This document shows, piece by piece, positions 33,828 to 45,854 of a stretch of 64,000 nt of DNA. The DNA comes from Laccaria trichodermophora. Taxonomy: Eukaryota > Basidiomycota > Agaricomycetes > Agaricales > Hydnangiaceae. The notes beneath the pieces are model-generated. The model worked only from the letters and a program-made list of their open reading frames with translations. It was not told where the DNA came from and searched no databases. The stretch spans positions 868,001 through 932,000 of the forward strand of contig JACTVC010000014.1 of the NCBI GenBank assembly GCA_018417955.1, given 5' to 3'. Numbering within the stretch: the first letter of the stretch is position 1; each line of letters opens with the position of its first letter. Position numbers and translations under genes: made by a program.

Positions 33828-35858
33828 AAAATTTTGCTTGCAACAACCCACATGATTCCATTCGAAACAAGGCCTTCAAAAAAATCCGGTGAACTATGGG
33901 AATGGAGGGCGTCGATACCGTTGGGTTGGAGATTAGTTGGAATTTGGAAGCGGTGGCTTGTGCCGTCAGATTTGCCCACACATGAGCATTCTGCGCAACT
34001 AGTGCTCAACTAACGACGAATTCATTGCTTGGTGTCAGGCGCTCGAGGCGCGTCGGCATGTTCTACTCCATGGGACTCAATAGGACGAAAGGTTACCAGA
34101 CAGTAGACAAGGGGTTGTGTGAAGGCGATCGGTATCGGCAATGACGACGAGGAAGGCTAGGCTGAAGGTCGCCCATACCCCATCGCGTAGACGACAGTAT
34201 GTGATTGTTCTTGTTCTTTGTATGTTGATTCACAAGCTCTCCAGATTTCACAAAGCTTGCCAGGCGAGGACCACTGATCTTTCGAGGAGAAATGACAGCA
34301 GAACTTCAAGTCATGCACTCCTTGCCACGTTTATGAAAACCTGTCGAATCTGACTGGCAGTTTCAACGATAAGGCGCCATTCCAGCGCCTTTGTCAACTC
34401 CTTCCCTCTCAATTTCGACCAGAAGAAAAGGGGTTGGCGCATAGAACCGCAAATCTGGATCTCTTGATTATCGACTTCAACTCCGGACCAGATCTTGGTT
34501 TTCCCCGCGTGGCCAGCCCTATACAGGATACTTTGCCGACTTGCATAATCCATAATGAAGGAGAAATCGCCGTTTGGTTGCACATCACCCCCTTCCTCTA
34601 TGTTGTCACGTGACGGTCTTGGAATTCAAAGAGGCGAGGAAAACTGTGGAGGTCTCAAAAACTTCTAAAAGTCTTTTATTTCGACCCAAAGAAAGGGCGT
34701 CCAATTTTCTATCTGCCGCGATAGTTGGACTTCGGAGGCGGACGTTCGTGTTCGTCTGCCAACCTCGTCGTCCTGATAAACAGTAGGCGACCGCTCCCGT
34801 TCAACATCAAGGGGCTATGGTCCAGGGGGCTTCAAGAGTGATTGCGCTCCTGAGCCTGATCTGCACAGGGCTCGTTCGAGAGCACGCCCTGGATTCTGTC
34901 ATGGATGGGTTTGCTCACCTGGAGCACTTCCCCCGCGCAGGGAGTCATTGGACCACAAATCCGGAAACGAGACGATGCCTCTCGCAGCAGAGGTTGAGAC
35001 ACTGTCTTGATTACTGCAGCTGCAGAGTGGGCGACGTGTCCCCATGACCACTTCCTCGAGGAAGCTGTGGATCCTCATGACTGTCCTCTGAAACTTCAGT
35101 GTCCTTCGGTGGGGCTGCTTGTTCTCCAAAGCACCACCAAATCCTCATGGATCCGACCAGAGGTGACAGCCGTCTCAAGCATGGTTTGCTTTCCGTTGTT
35201 CTTCGGCACGATGTCGAACCTTGGAATCTACGTAGGAAGTCAGCACAGACACCTCCTTCACCAGCAGACTTCGAAACGTTGACATGCCTTCATGGAGCTA
35301 CATTCATCTTCAGTGGTCATCGGGAATGTGAGGGAGTATCATATCTATGGTGATTCACGCCCCTCTGAATCTTTAGTGTCCTTGCGTACTTCCAGTTTGC
35401 CGTGGATTGAATCGACCCGGCCCCTGGTGAAATTCTGTCGCATACGATCCTATTCGAAGGCATCTTGAAGATCTGCAAGGCCTGCAGTCGCTGAGCACTA
35501 TACAAGCTGCGACTTGACTGCTGGGGGTAAGGTACGACCACTTCACCCGACGTAAGAAGCTTTGGGCTGATGCGGCAACTGTTGGACATTGTGTTTGTCA
35601 CAAATCTCGGCAGTGCCTTCCCCGTATCTCGTCCTGGGCGCTTGGGCAGAGGAAAATGTCGCCAGCTATCCACTCCTCCCCACTGGTCTTTTCCGGCAAG
35701 CCAGCCCTCCTGCCTCCTATCAACGGCAAATGACACCAATTCTACACGAGATCCAACCATTCCCAGCCTAGAAATCCAGGAACCGAAAATTTAAATTTTG
35801 AGTCAAGGAATTCTAAGGTCGCCGCTGTTTTGACGGTTATTTGGACCCCATTTTCCAA

Positions 35859-35865
35859 TATAAAT
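35859..35865 (+). promoter_or_regulatory. TATA box of small unknown gene (copy 1)
   Basis: TATAAAT in CCAATATAAATGACCC, about 120 bases before ATG 35986, with a CA/CCA-rich leader between. Conserved at 54086-54092. Confidence 0.55.
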
Positions 35866-35985
35866 GACCCAGTTTCGCTGGTCTCTCTTCCTTATCACGC
35901 CCACCACCACCACCACCCCCGCCCCAACGCTCCCTGTCTGTCCTTCCACAAACTAAAACATACATCATTTTAGTCTACATCCACG

Positions 35986-36484
35986 ATGCCTCTTTCACGG
36001 CTCGTACTTCCGTCTTTCACCCTAGTCCTCAGCGATTCGGTTACCCTGCGCGACTTCCAGCGCGCTCAGACTCGCGAAATCCACATTCCCGTTCATGCTC
36101 CATTGAGTGACGAGGAATTCATGGTACGGCGCGTTCACGACGTAAACTTCCCTGCGACTGAGGCTATTATGTCCCACCCACAGCATACGATTGACCTCCG
36201 TGACACGGCCCCAGCCTCAGCCTTTATCACGTATAAGTGCACCTATTATCCCGTAGGCCGCTCTTCTAGTGAATCTGTCAGGCCTTCTTGCTCATTTCAT
36301 ATCTGTTCAGGATCAAGACGCTGCGTCCCTGTTTGGCGACGAGAACGGCGAGGAACTTGCTCCAGATGGGCACTTCTGGGTTCGTTTTTTTGGAAGTTGT
36401 GATGTGTATTGCGCGCTCATCATACTGCAGCGACGTTTGTTGTTGAAGGTCAAGGGCTTCGGAGGGAGGCTCTTCGCTGCCTGA
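35986..36484 (+). CDS. Small protein of unknown function, 109 residues (copy 1)
   Basis: Four short exons in phase. Exon 1 reads MPLSRLVLPSFTLVLS, VTLRDFQRAQTREIHI and SDEEFM. After an intron comes TIDLRDTAPASAFITYKC. A third exon gives DQDAASLFGDENGEEL and PDGHFW. A last exon gives RRLLLKVKGFGGRLFAA and TGA. The final intron would use a GTTCGT donor here; copy 2 has the better GTTAGT. The protein has no signal peptide or membrane segment and is mildly acidic in the middle. It matches no family I know. A clear TATA box, intron conservation and near-identity with copy 2 argue that it is real. Confidence 0.55.
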
Positions 36485-36656
36485 TTTTTCACCGTTGGAT
36501 GGACTCTGCTTTCACCGATTATTGCTCGTTAACGTCTTGCTCTCGCTCCTTCTTGCACATCACTCATCACATAGTCAATGGTTTGTCGCGTCCTGTGTAG
36601 TATTGTCTTGCACATTCTGCCGCACAAACTTCTCCTTCATTTGTATCATATATAAT

Positions 36657-37210
36657 TCACCGAGATCTGTTGAATAGTTTATACTCAAGCCCAGAAAAAT
36701 ATAGCGGTCGTACATTCAATCCTTGCCATAATTGCTGCACGTCATCCGGAATTTTGGGTGATTCGAGCTTGATTTTTGATATGAATTCTTCTCCACGAGC
36801 TTGGAGTGTAGCAGATTTGTCGCGACGACAGACACACAATTTGGCACATTCTGGGATCGTGAAATCGTTTCTTTTTGAGGCCATACGTCTAGATCTCGGC
36901 ATACTCACTCAGATAATGGCGAGAAGACTTGACGTCGACGTTGCGCTACTTTGATCACACATTTGAAGCTTGAATTGAATCTGTTGCCTTTGTCTGGGAC
37001 AAGAGATGGCACTGCTGAGCTTCCACTCACATGAAATTCACGGTCGTGTTCGTCATCTTGAGGCACACAGTTGACCGTCTTGTAATCTTCTGTTGTAGCG
37101 TCATGGTAGAATTGACGTTGACATTTTTTGGAGATTGCTCCAGTTGAAGTTTTGCGTTCAAAAGCTCGGACAGAATCTAAATGATGCCACATATCATTAT
37201 CATTTTTCAT
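36657..37210 (-). CDS. Small hypothetical protein (copy 1)
   Basis: A minus-strand frame from ATG 37210 reads MWHHLDSVRAFERKTSTG, CQRQFYHDATTEDYKTVNC and QDDEHDREFH, then a good GTGAGT donor. Possible downstream exons read SSFKCVIKVAQRRRQ and, further left, RNDFTIPECAKLCVCRRD and SPKIPDDVQQLWQGLNV, ending at TGA about 36657. The first exon is conserved at 55395-55099; the left-hand part is disrupted there. The polypurine tract just upstream puts a pyrimidine-rich strand on the coding side, as in some fungal promoters. No family recognised. Confidence 0.4.
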
Positions 37211-37275
37211 TTCGTTTGTAATGGTTCATATAATCTCGTGTTGATTGGGGGATCCTTTAACGCGCACCCTCTCCA

Positions 37276-37640
37276 ATCAAGCACACGGGGGCAAAAGGAG
37301 GGTGGAGGAAAGCAAGGCAAGGGAAAAGAAAGCGAGGGATGGGAACGAGAAGATAGAAGGGAGGAAAAGAAGGAGGGAAGGAAAGAGAAAAAGAGTGTGA
37401 GGGGAAGGACGCAGGGAGGGGATCAGGAAAGCGAAAAATGGGAGTAAAGGGGAGGAAAGAGGAAGGATAGCCGAAAAGGGAAGGAAATAGGAAGATAAAA
37501 GGGAGGGAAAGATGAAGAGGGATGGAAGAGGAAGATAGAAGGGAGGAAAAAGAGGGACGGAAAAAGAAAGAGAGGGTGCAGGGAGGGGATCAGGAAAGCG
37601 GAAAATGGGAGTAAAAAGAAAAGGACGGAAAGGCCGCCAA
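37276..37640 (+). repeat. Polypurine (GA-rich) tract, unit 1
   Basis: About 360 bases almost entirely G and A on the plus strand (units like GGGAGGAAAGA, GGAAGATAGAAGGGAGG). Conserved at 55470-55815. Open frames through it on either strand are low-complexity artefacts. Confidence 0.9.
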
Positions 37641-38087
37641 ATTGACGCCCAACTATGATTCCACTGAAGTTGCCTTCAGAGCGCGACTTGAAAACTTTGA
37701 AGCACGTAAGAGACCGATTCCAGGTTGGACACCAAAAGGCATTCGAACGGAAGAGAATCAAGCAGAGGGAGGAGAAAGGGCAGCTCCACAGTGACAGAGG
37801 CTGGGAAAGGGCTGGGAAAGGCGTGGGCGGGAAAAACGTCGGGCTTATATGTGTAGGCTCTGTGGCTGTGCAGACGTGTGGTGGCTGCGACAGCGGCGAG
37901 AAAGTTCTCAGGCATGTCCGAATGCCCGTTCTTGAAATGAAGATTGGCCAAACGACCATAGGAGCAGCAACAACGTTGAGTGCAATCTGGGAAACGGAAG
38001 CAAAAAAAGAAAACATTGATAATGATACGTACAACCAAATCCAAAAAATCAGGTATAACCATATAAACGACAAATTAAGCAAACAGT
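37641..38087. other. Spacer between polypurine tract and M28 gene
   Basis: No gene supported. Homologous to 55816-56294. Contains GGCTGGGAAAGG repeated twice near 37800. Confidence 0.5.
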
Positions 38088-39951
38088 TCACTCCAGTTCA
38101 TACCCAGCCGTATGAAGCACAGCGGCAAACTATGGGAAAGCAGCTAGTTAGGAAGACTAGTGTGTTTTCATACGACCACCAGCGTACCTGCACTTTAGCG
38201 ATAGCATACATCTGGTCAAAGTCGTACCCTTCTCTCTCACTCAGATCATCTAACAATTTCGTTAAGATGTGGGTTTAATTAAGGGAGGAAGATGATGCTT
38301 ACGGCTATTATGATACATTGGGTCCGCGACTAGCCCATGCCGTCAGCGTTCAGCGCGCTATGTGGGAATGGAGAGAGGGGGAACTTACTCCGTCCAACAC
38401 GTTCGAAAAGCTGGGTCACTAGGTAGCCTTGCTCAATGAAGGACTGAGAGGTTTAACAGTCAGTTATCTCGCAGCGGGAGGGAGAGTTAGGGTAGACTAA
38501 CCTGGTGGTCACTGCAGCACACCTACGTCATCACCGTTATCAGATAATGCATTGGGGATCAGAGAAAATACGTACTGGTGTAAGTCCAAGATGAAGTTCG
38601 GGGGTGTAGATTTCAGAGATGTTCCATATGAGCTGGGTAACTTCTGGTGTGCCAATTCTATAGATTGCTTTCGAGTAGAGTCGGCAGGAGCCCTTCAGAG
38701 GAGGTTACACACCGTTCCGGAAGTCCGAGTTGCATTGGCTCGCCAGGGGCACGATACGCCGTCATATCTGCCTGAATCATCATAATAACGCTCGCATTGG
38801 TAGCTCTTAATTCCTCTGAACCACCATCAGTGCCCGTAAAGCAAAAAGAAAAAAGAGCGAACATACTAGCATACGCCTTGGACCCCAACAACGCCTGCTC
38901 CTCACCAGCAAACGCGACAAGCTCCACGTTAGCGTTTGTGAATCTGACACCTTTTCGGGCAATGGTGCGCGCAATTGCGAGGACACCTGTGGTTCCGGAA
39001 CCGTCGTCATTTGCACCTGGAGCGCGTGTGCTTCCGAAGGATCCACGGCTGTCGTAGTGACCGCTGATTATAATGGTGTCGTTCGTCGGATTGACGGCAG
39101 AGTATCGGCTGAAGAAATTAGTTAATGAAGGAAGGAAATTATTGATGTGTTACATACCATACGACGTTAGGTACAAATCCTTCAAGGAATGGTTTGTAAT
39201 GACATTCAGCACCAAAATTCTCAAACCGCGCCTTCAGCCATTTCGCGGCGATGACGGCACCCGGAGTGAACGAATGTCTAGAGACAATGCCAGACCTTCC
39301 GTCTTCCCCTGTTAGGAACCGGATATCGTTACGCATTTGAGGGAGGGAGATGTTGTTGACAATAGACGCGACTACGGGGTCAAATTTTAGTTTCTTGAGC
39401 GCATTTTTCACGGGTTCTATGGCTGAGGGTGATACGGCGTGATAGGGAATGGGCTCTCTTGGAAGAAGGGCTGATTTCCAGAATGGGGGCAAGAGCGTGT
39501 CAATTGTACGTGCTTGAAAAGGAGGTATTGAAATGAGGAGTGACGTTGGACTTTGGTGGAGAATCGTGGGTGGGGATGGTCGTCGAGAGGGGGTCAAAGC
39601 TTCTTGATCCAGCGGTTCTGGTAAGTCTGACAATAGCAGCGAATTGAGGAAGGAATCTGTGATTCCCGTTGAGCCCTCCAAGAGGCTCTCTTCGACAAAA
39701 TCCTGGTGAAGCCACACCAGTTGATTAGCCCCCTCGGGAACCTCCACAAATGGGGTATTCCTAGGGAAATACGCGTCCCACGCGTCGTAACATTCTTGGT
39801 CTGGTACATTGAAGATGCTGTAGCCTGGAGTGTGGACGTCCTGATAGGTTCCGTAGAAGTAGTTTGAGAGACATGAATCTTATGCGACCAATTTTGGATG
39901 AAAAGGCGCGACGAGCAGAAGGCCCAGTGGAAATGCTGCCTTTGCAGTCAG
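38088..39951 (-). pseudogene. M28 metallopeptidase, broken copy (copy 1)
   Basis: Homologous along its length to the intact copy at 56295-58156. The peptidase core is preserved: ISGHYDSRGSFG, APGANDDGSGTT, AFAGEEQALLGSKAY and QADMTAYRAPGEP carry the zinc and catalytic residues. However, the start codon ATG of copy 2 is CTG here (39949-39951), and the codon for the Glu that ends the signal-peptide region is TAA (39880-39882). Both lie in the first exon, so the natural product cannot be made; a shorter product would lack the secretion signal. The core substitution rate is low, so the breakage is recent. Confidence 0.85.
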
Positions 39952-40067
39952 CGTGTGAGGCAAGGAGCTGAACCGAGACAAGCTGAACGAAAGATAGGGT
40001 GACACCGCCACCGATCACACTCAAGAGATGATGGTTGTCCACAGAAGTCGTAACCCTCCTGCTCACC

Positions 40068-42734
40068 ATGAGCGACAGTCGTATGCGCAAGAAGCTCAAG
40101 AAGCAACGTACAGAGCAGGTCTCCGCGACGTCGACTTCAAGAGTCACTCAATCTCATACTGCTGGCAGCAACAAAGAATCACCAGCTCCACGCGTCTCCT
40201 TGACCCTCCTCTGGTTTTCAGTCCTTACCGCAACGTTGATCCTTGCGTATCTGGTTAGAAATGCGTCAATTTTTCTTGAAGAGAACGCTTCCCTTATAGT
40301 GAAACATAGAACCCAACTGTCGTTATCAGTTTCTTGGACTCGTGGATCGGGTTCTCTGAGCACTACGATGGAGCTCCAGCAGCATCCTCGAAAAGAGAGA
40401 CGTTCACTTACCTGTCTGCAGATATACCGAAGCGCGATGCAGTGGTAAAGGCCTTTAAAGTACGTGCCTCGTATTCTGTCATTCGGAGGGCAGGGACTGA
40501 TCTTGCAACAGCACGCTTGGCATGCATATGGTGACCCACTACTGGCTTTTTTTACTTCAAACGTTTGAACTCGCTTAACAGAGAGAGATGCCATGGGAGA
40601 TGACGAATACCACCCCATAGAACAAAAAGGAAGCAACCTGACCAAGGCAGGAGGGATCGGCTACATGGTAATCGACGTGCTCGACACCATGCAACTGATG
40701 GGTCTCAAAGAAGAATACGCTAGGTCCAGAAACTGGGTAGAAACCAAACTATCCTTTGACCGCGATGACCGATTCAGCACATTCGAGGTAGGCACCTGTT
40801 GCTCTTTGCCCTCCAACTTATCGTAACGCTTTCCTCCCGCAACCAGACAACCATCCGTGTCCTCGGTGGCCTCCTCTCCGCATACCACCTATCCAACCAC
40901 GACCCACTCTACCTCGAAAAAGCAGTTGAACTGGCAGATAGGATCTTACCCGTTTTCGAAACACCCTCAGGGCTCCCCTTGCCCGTTATTAATCTAGCGA
41001 CAATGGAGCCGAGTCACACGGACGACTTCCCCGGACTGATTAGCGTTGCAGAGGCTGGGACTTTGCAGTTGGAGTTCAGGTATTTGAGCCATTTGACGGG
41101 GAACGATGTGTATTGGCGCAAAGTTGAAAAGGTGGGGTTGGTTCTGTGATGAATGAATAGTCTGAAGGAGAGGACAGGTCATGCGAGTTATTGAAGATGC
41201 GCGGTTACCTCACGGCTTGGCGTCCATCTTTTTGAAGTGCGTTCTTTTCTGTTTTGTTTTCTTGCGAGCATCGTTGACACCATATCTTAGTATTGATCGA
41301 GGGCAGTATGAATCATCTGCCATCCGACTTGGTGCGCGAGCAGACTCGTTTTACGAGTATCTGTTGTTCGTAAATTCGACTCTCCATGAAGTGCGTCAGG
41401 CTCATATACTTCAACAGAAAGCAATACCTTCAAACGGTATGCCTTTGCAGCCCATTCTCGTTCTTTTCTCATAAAACACACAGAATAAATCTGAAGTGGT
41501 CTACCGTGACGTAGGTTGGCCTTCTTCCCTTCTTCGTGTCCCATACTTATTTCATCACAGATGTACGACGATGCCATGACCGCCATACACTCATACCTCA
41601 TCCAAGAGAGCAAAAACGCTAAAATGACATACACGTCTGAGCTCATCCCCGAACGTCACGAGGACGGTGAAATGTTCGTCTCCCCTTCTTTTTTGCATTT
41701 CCAACTACCACTCAAACGACGATGACAGATCATGGCGACTGACACCAAAGCAAGATCACCTAGTCTGCTTCCTCGGGGGTTCGCTCATGCTTGGGGCAAC
41801 ACACACAGGGGCAGTCACTCGACAGCCCGTCTCAAAACCCCCTCAACCAGAAGAGCTTGCGGAAAATGGACGAAGAGATTGGAAGACGGGGGTTGAGCTC
41901 ATCAAGACGTGTATGAATACCCATGATACTGCTAGGTGTGTTTCCTCGACGTTAGTTGAATTGCTTAGGGTTGACAGAGGACGATCTTAGTGGGTTGTCG
42001 CCTGAGATTGTTTACTTTAGAGTACCAAGTGATGGGATGGATGGATACGATATTGCCCCTTCTGATTGGTATATCCGTGGTGCTCAGTATGTGTCTCTCC
42101 AACGCGACCTCGCACTCCTCTAATTAACCGTATACGATCTCATTGTAAGGAAAGGCGAATTCCCACCATACGACGCCCGCTACATGCTCCGGTACCTCCT
42201 CCTCCCCTCCATTCTTCCTTCCCAACTAACCAACTCATGAAACAAAGGCCAGAAACCGTCGAATCCCTTTTCCTTGCATATCGTCTGACAGGCGATCCGA
42301 TATACCGAGACCAGGCATGGGCGATCTTCCAATCCATCGAGAAGCACTGCCGTGTCCCTACGGGCGGGTACGCGACGATCATCAACGTAGATGAGAACCC
42401 AGCAAGGCAAGAGGATAAGATGGAGACATTCTTTTTGGTACGTCTTTTTCCTTTGAACTTGTGATTGATTGGATGTTCACTGGGTGGAGCTGTAGAGTGA
42501 GACGCTGAAGTATCTTTATTTGTTGTTCTCGGATTCGGATGTGGTTCCGTTGGATAGTACGTTTTTTGAATGTTTTGCGACTTTTGAAGTGTACGTGGCT
42601 GACCGTGTGTTTGTAGAGTATGTATTCAATACAGAGGTAAGCTTGTCTCTAGCTGAAATACAGCTGTAACTGAGACTGATGACCACCCTTTCTTTTCATA
42701 GGCCCATCCTCTGCCAGTCTTTACTCCAAAATAA
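40068..42734 (+). CDS. GH47 alpha-1,2-mannosidase (copy 1, apparently intact)
   Basis: A class I mannosidase trimming N-glycans. The N-terminus is a basic cytosolic tail ([13 protein letters not shown]) and one membrane helix ([20 protein letters not shown]), a type II ER/Golgi protein. Exon 2 gives [12 protein letters not shown] and KRDAVVKAF. The catalytic domain follows over many exons: [53 protein letters not shown] (catalytic Glu), [23 protein letters not shown] (catalytic Asp), [27 protein letters not shown] (catalytic Glu) and FNTEAHP (calcium Thr). Several introns use GTTCGT or GTCAAT donors, conserved among copies. No stop was found in the joined exons. It diverges from the M28 gene with about 120 bases between starts, suggesting a shared promoter, and converges on the ankyrin gene. 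Confidence 0.88.
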
Positions 42735-42837
42735 TGGACTGGCTTCTCATAGCATACATATACTATAGCAAGCTGCAAGTGTTTTCTAATCCTTATCACT
42801 CCAACTTGTGTTGAGAGCAGATCCAACTTCAATGACA

Positions 42838-45800
42838 TTACTCTGGTGCTAGAACTGCATATCTGGGTTTTGCTCTCTGTGCATTAAACCCTGCCCCATT
42901 CTCCTTCAGCAGCTTCACAACTGCCATATGACCTCGACATGTTGCTACTTGAAGAGGATTTCCATACCGTCCTCCCTGTGCATTAACATCTACCCCATTG
43001 TCAATCAGCAACCTCACAACTGCCTCATGACCTCCAGATACTGCTGCTTGAAGAGCATTTCCATACTCTCCTCCCAGTGCATTCACATCTGCCCCTTTCT
43101 CCATCAGCAGCTTCACAACTGCCTCATGACCTCCATATGCTGCTACTTGAAGAGCATTTCCATAATGTCCTCCCTGTGCATTCACATCTGCCCCTTTCTC
43201 CATCAGCAGCTTCACAACTGCTTCATGACCTCCAGATGCTGCTGCTTGAAGAGCATTTCCATATTGTTCTCCCTGTGCATTCACATCTGCCCCTTTCTCC
43301 ATCAGCAGCTTCACAACTGCCTCATGACCTCCAGATGCTGCTGCTTGAAGTGCATTTCCATACTTTCCCCCCTGTGCATTCTCATCTGCCCCATTCTCCA
43401 TCAGCAGCCTCACAACTGCCTCATGGCCTTCTAATGCTGCTGCTCCAAGAGCATTTCCATCATACCATCTCCCGCATGCATTGACATCAGCTCCATTCTC
43501 CATCAGCAACCTCACAACTGCCTCATGACCTCCAGATGCTGCTGCTTGAAGAGCATTTCCATACTCTCCTCCCAGTGCATTCACAACTGCTCCTTTCTCC
43601 ACCAGCAGCTTCACAACTGCCTCATGACCTCCAGATACTGCTGCTTGGAGAGCATTTCCATACTCTCCTCCCTGTGCATTCACATCTGCCCCTTTCTCCA
43701 CCAGCAGCTTCACAACTGCCTCATGACCTCCAGATACTGCTGTTTGAAGGGCATTTCCATATTCTCCTCCCTGTGCATTAACATCTGCCTGGTTCTCTAT
43801 CAGCAGCTTCACAACTGCCTCATGACCTCTCAATGATGCTGCCTGAAGAGCTTTACCTTCCTGTGCATTAAGGTCTTCCCCCTTCTCTATCATCAGCTTT
43901 ACAATTTTTTCATAACCCCCCAATGATACTGCCCAAAGTGCTTTTTCTTGTAGATAAACAGTGCCTAGAAATAATCATTGAACTCATTAATATCATATAT
44001 GTCATGCTTTAGTTATATAATTCACCTTTCCCATCTTCAATTATGTCAAATGCTTCTTGGATTCGATTTGGAAGGTCTTGACAAGCAATTAACCAGCTTA
44101 TATCCTAGGTGGTACACTTTTACATTTCCAGATCACTCATTGATATTAGTAACTCACTGAGTTTTGGATCACAGAACACCAATCACTATCATTGAGAACT
44201 ACAACCCTTGCTCTGGGACACTACAAAAGGTTTGATCAAACAGGTTTTAGATTGGACATCATGCTATTGTCACCCTTTGCAGAAGCATAGAAATAATAGG
44301 TGTTGCAGGATGATAGACTAGAGGTATCTTGACAGAGCAAATGAATGGAGGAATAAATTTTGAGTAAGTGAAAGCACTGACCTGTGTGGGTGCCACTGAC
44401 AACCCTAATGTACTGTGACCACGAAAATGTTGTCCATCATAATCACTGGAGAGGTAGCTTGAAGGTGCATTTATGGCACCAGAAACTGAGGTGAAGGAAT
44501 TTTTATGTGTTGGCTGTGCTGATGCCTGAGCTTTTGCTGAATTTGCCACCTTCAATTGATGCTGTTTCCATTCTTTGTTTCCAAGGGCAAGATTAAGTGA
44601 ACGAATAAATGTGCATTGGTTTTGCAGAGGCATTCTGGCATGGACTTCTGGTGGGTCAAGAAGCTCAACATCCTCAGGGCCCACCTTCAGATCTTTTGCC
44701 ATGCCATCTGCATCCCAAACATACTTCAGATACAGAGAGTGACCTTCACTTTTAACATTGAAGCTTAACTTGGTCACTTCATTTTCAGCATGTTTGGACT
44801 GGCTGTGTGAGTAAGTTGCAATGCCCCAAGAGGTTGTCTTGTCACACCCAACTACCAAGCGAATTTCACTATTGCCAAGTTCTAGACCATGAACTATGTT
44901 GGCATAGTCATACCAGCTGGCAAGATTAGTGGCTGCATAGTCCCTGAATTTGCCAATATTTCTTCGCAATTCTTGATGATAAGCTCCTTGAGGCATGGTT
45001 AGAATAGCACCTTCAAGTTCAGAGCATTGGAATGTTGTCCTAATATCATCTTGTAAGTATCTTTCAGATGTAGCAGAGACTTGAAACAAACCCAGTCCTC
45101 CATACAGAAGGTCTGGTTATGTAACTGTTTTCAGAATGCGCAAGAATTGGCTTGACTTGGACATCTGCTGGTTTTAGATCAAGGTGATAGAAGCCATCAG
45201 GAAGCACATCTGGGTTCATGGCATGTCCAGCAGGCAGAGTGATATTGAAGAAGCGGTCAAAGTCACCCAGAGAAGTAACCACCCCAACATCGCCAATGCT
45301 GACACCTTGGCGTTCATAAGAATCACAATGACTTGTGCTGGGCTGGGGAATATAGAGAGGCAGGCCATGTCCCTCTAAAAGCATGAAATGATTGTAGATG
45401 ACACAGCCAGTATCAGTGATTTTTTCAGCAGGCCTCCGCAGCTCTATAGGTGAAGACTGCTCAGGGTCTGCCTCCAAGGTAACAGGCAAGGTGTCAGAGT
45501 CAGGTCCCCCTACATCAGAGTGAGCTTCCAAAAAGATTTTTTTAGGATCTGAAGCACACGCACTATTAGTCCTGTTTGGGTCTCTCTGCAAATGGCTATC
45601 CTCTCTGACAAGGACTCTTGGAGATGAGGTGCCCGACGAGGCAGATCCCCTACTTAACAGATTCAGATCAATAAATAGACATGGGTGAAATCAACGTGCT
45701 CTCCACTGTCCGTTCCAGAGGTGGACCTCATATCAGCTGTCAAGTGAGGGTTTGTAGAATGTTTCTCGGAGTCCATTTGTAGTTTGTTTAGATTTGAGGA

Positions 45801-45854
45801 TTCTTTATAGGCCTGAACCACTAGAGCGTCAACAGTCTCACTTGCTGCACCCAT
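42838..45854 (-). CDS. Ankyrin-repeat protein with Agaricomycete-type N-terminal domain (copy 2)
   Basis: The best-resolved copy. It starts at ATG 45854 (GAASETVDALVVQAYKES), then the N-terminal domain exon (ERQGVSIGDVGVV, FFNITLPAGHAMNPD) up to about 45115. The next exon, 45089 to about 44380, has AILTMPQGAYHQELRRN, GKFRDYAATNLASWYDY and CDKTTSWGIATYSHSQ. Short exons then give IPLVYHPATPIISMLLQ, CPRARVVVLNDSDWCSV and DISWLIACQDLPNRIQEAF, and a last exon starts TVYLQEKALWAVSLGGYEK. The ankyrin part has one 29-residue unit and nine full repeats (one is 34 residues), ending VLAPE at TAA 42838. This is about half the number in copies 1 and 3. No NTPase domain. Likely cytoplasmic; function inferred only from architecture. 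Confidence 0.82.
42880..43800 (-). repeat. Ankyrin-coding tandem array, 9 full units
   Basis: 99-bp units; one has an extra codon (GRWYDGNALGAAALEG). Less homogeneous than the arrays of copies 1 and 3. Confidence 0.9.

Larger units (their letters stand above)
32766..35985. other. Long gene-poor stretch
   Basis: Apart from the MITE at 33235-33827, no gene is supported. It is homologous to 51616-54213. A 70-codon plus frame at 34141-34353 (MTTRKARLKVAHTP...) is nearly identical in the second unit (52395-52607), but that is expected for a recent duplicate. A minus frame at 34311-34583 (MRQPLFFWSKLRGKE) looks protein-like but is not open in the second unit. Confidence 0.5.

Noticed and set aside
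34311..34583. Minus-strand 90-codon frame resembling a real protein.
   Set aside because: The homologous stretch of unit 2 is frameshifted, and no start, splice pattern or family could be recognised.
37423..38091. Long minus frames with Phe/Pro/Leu-rich low complexity over the polypurine tract (also at 55458-55951).
   Set aside because: Translation of a pyrimidine-rich strand; lengths differ between units and there is no domain.
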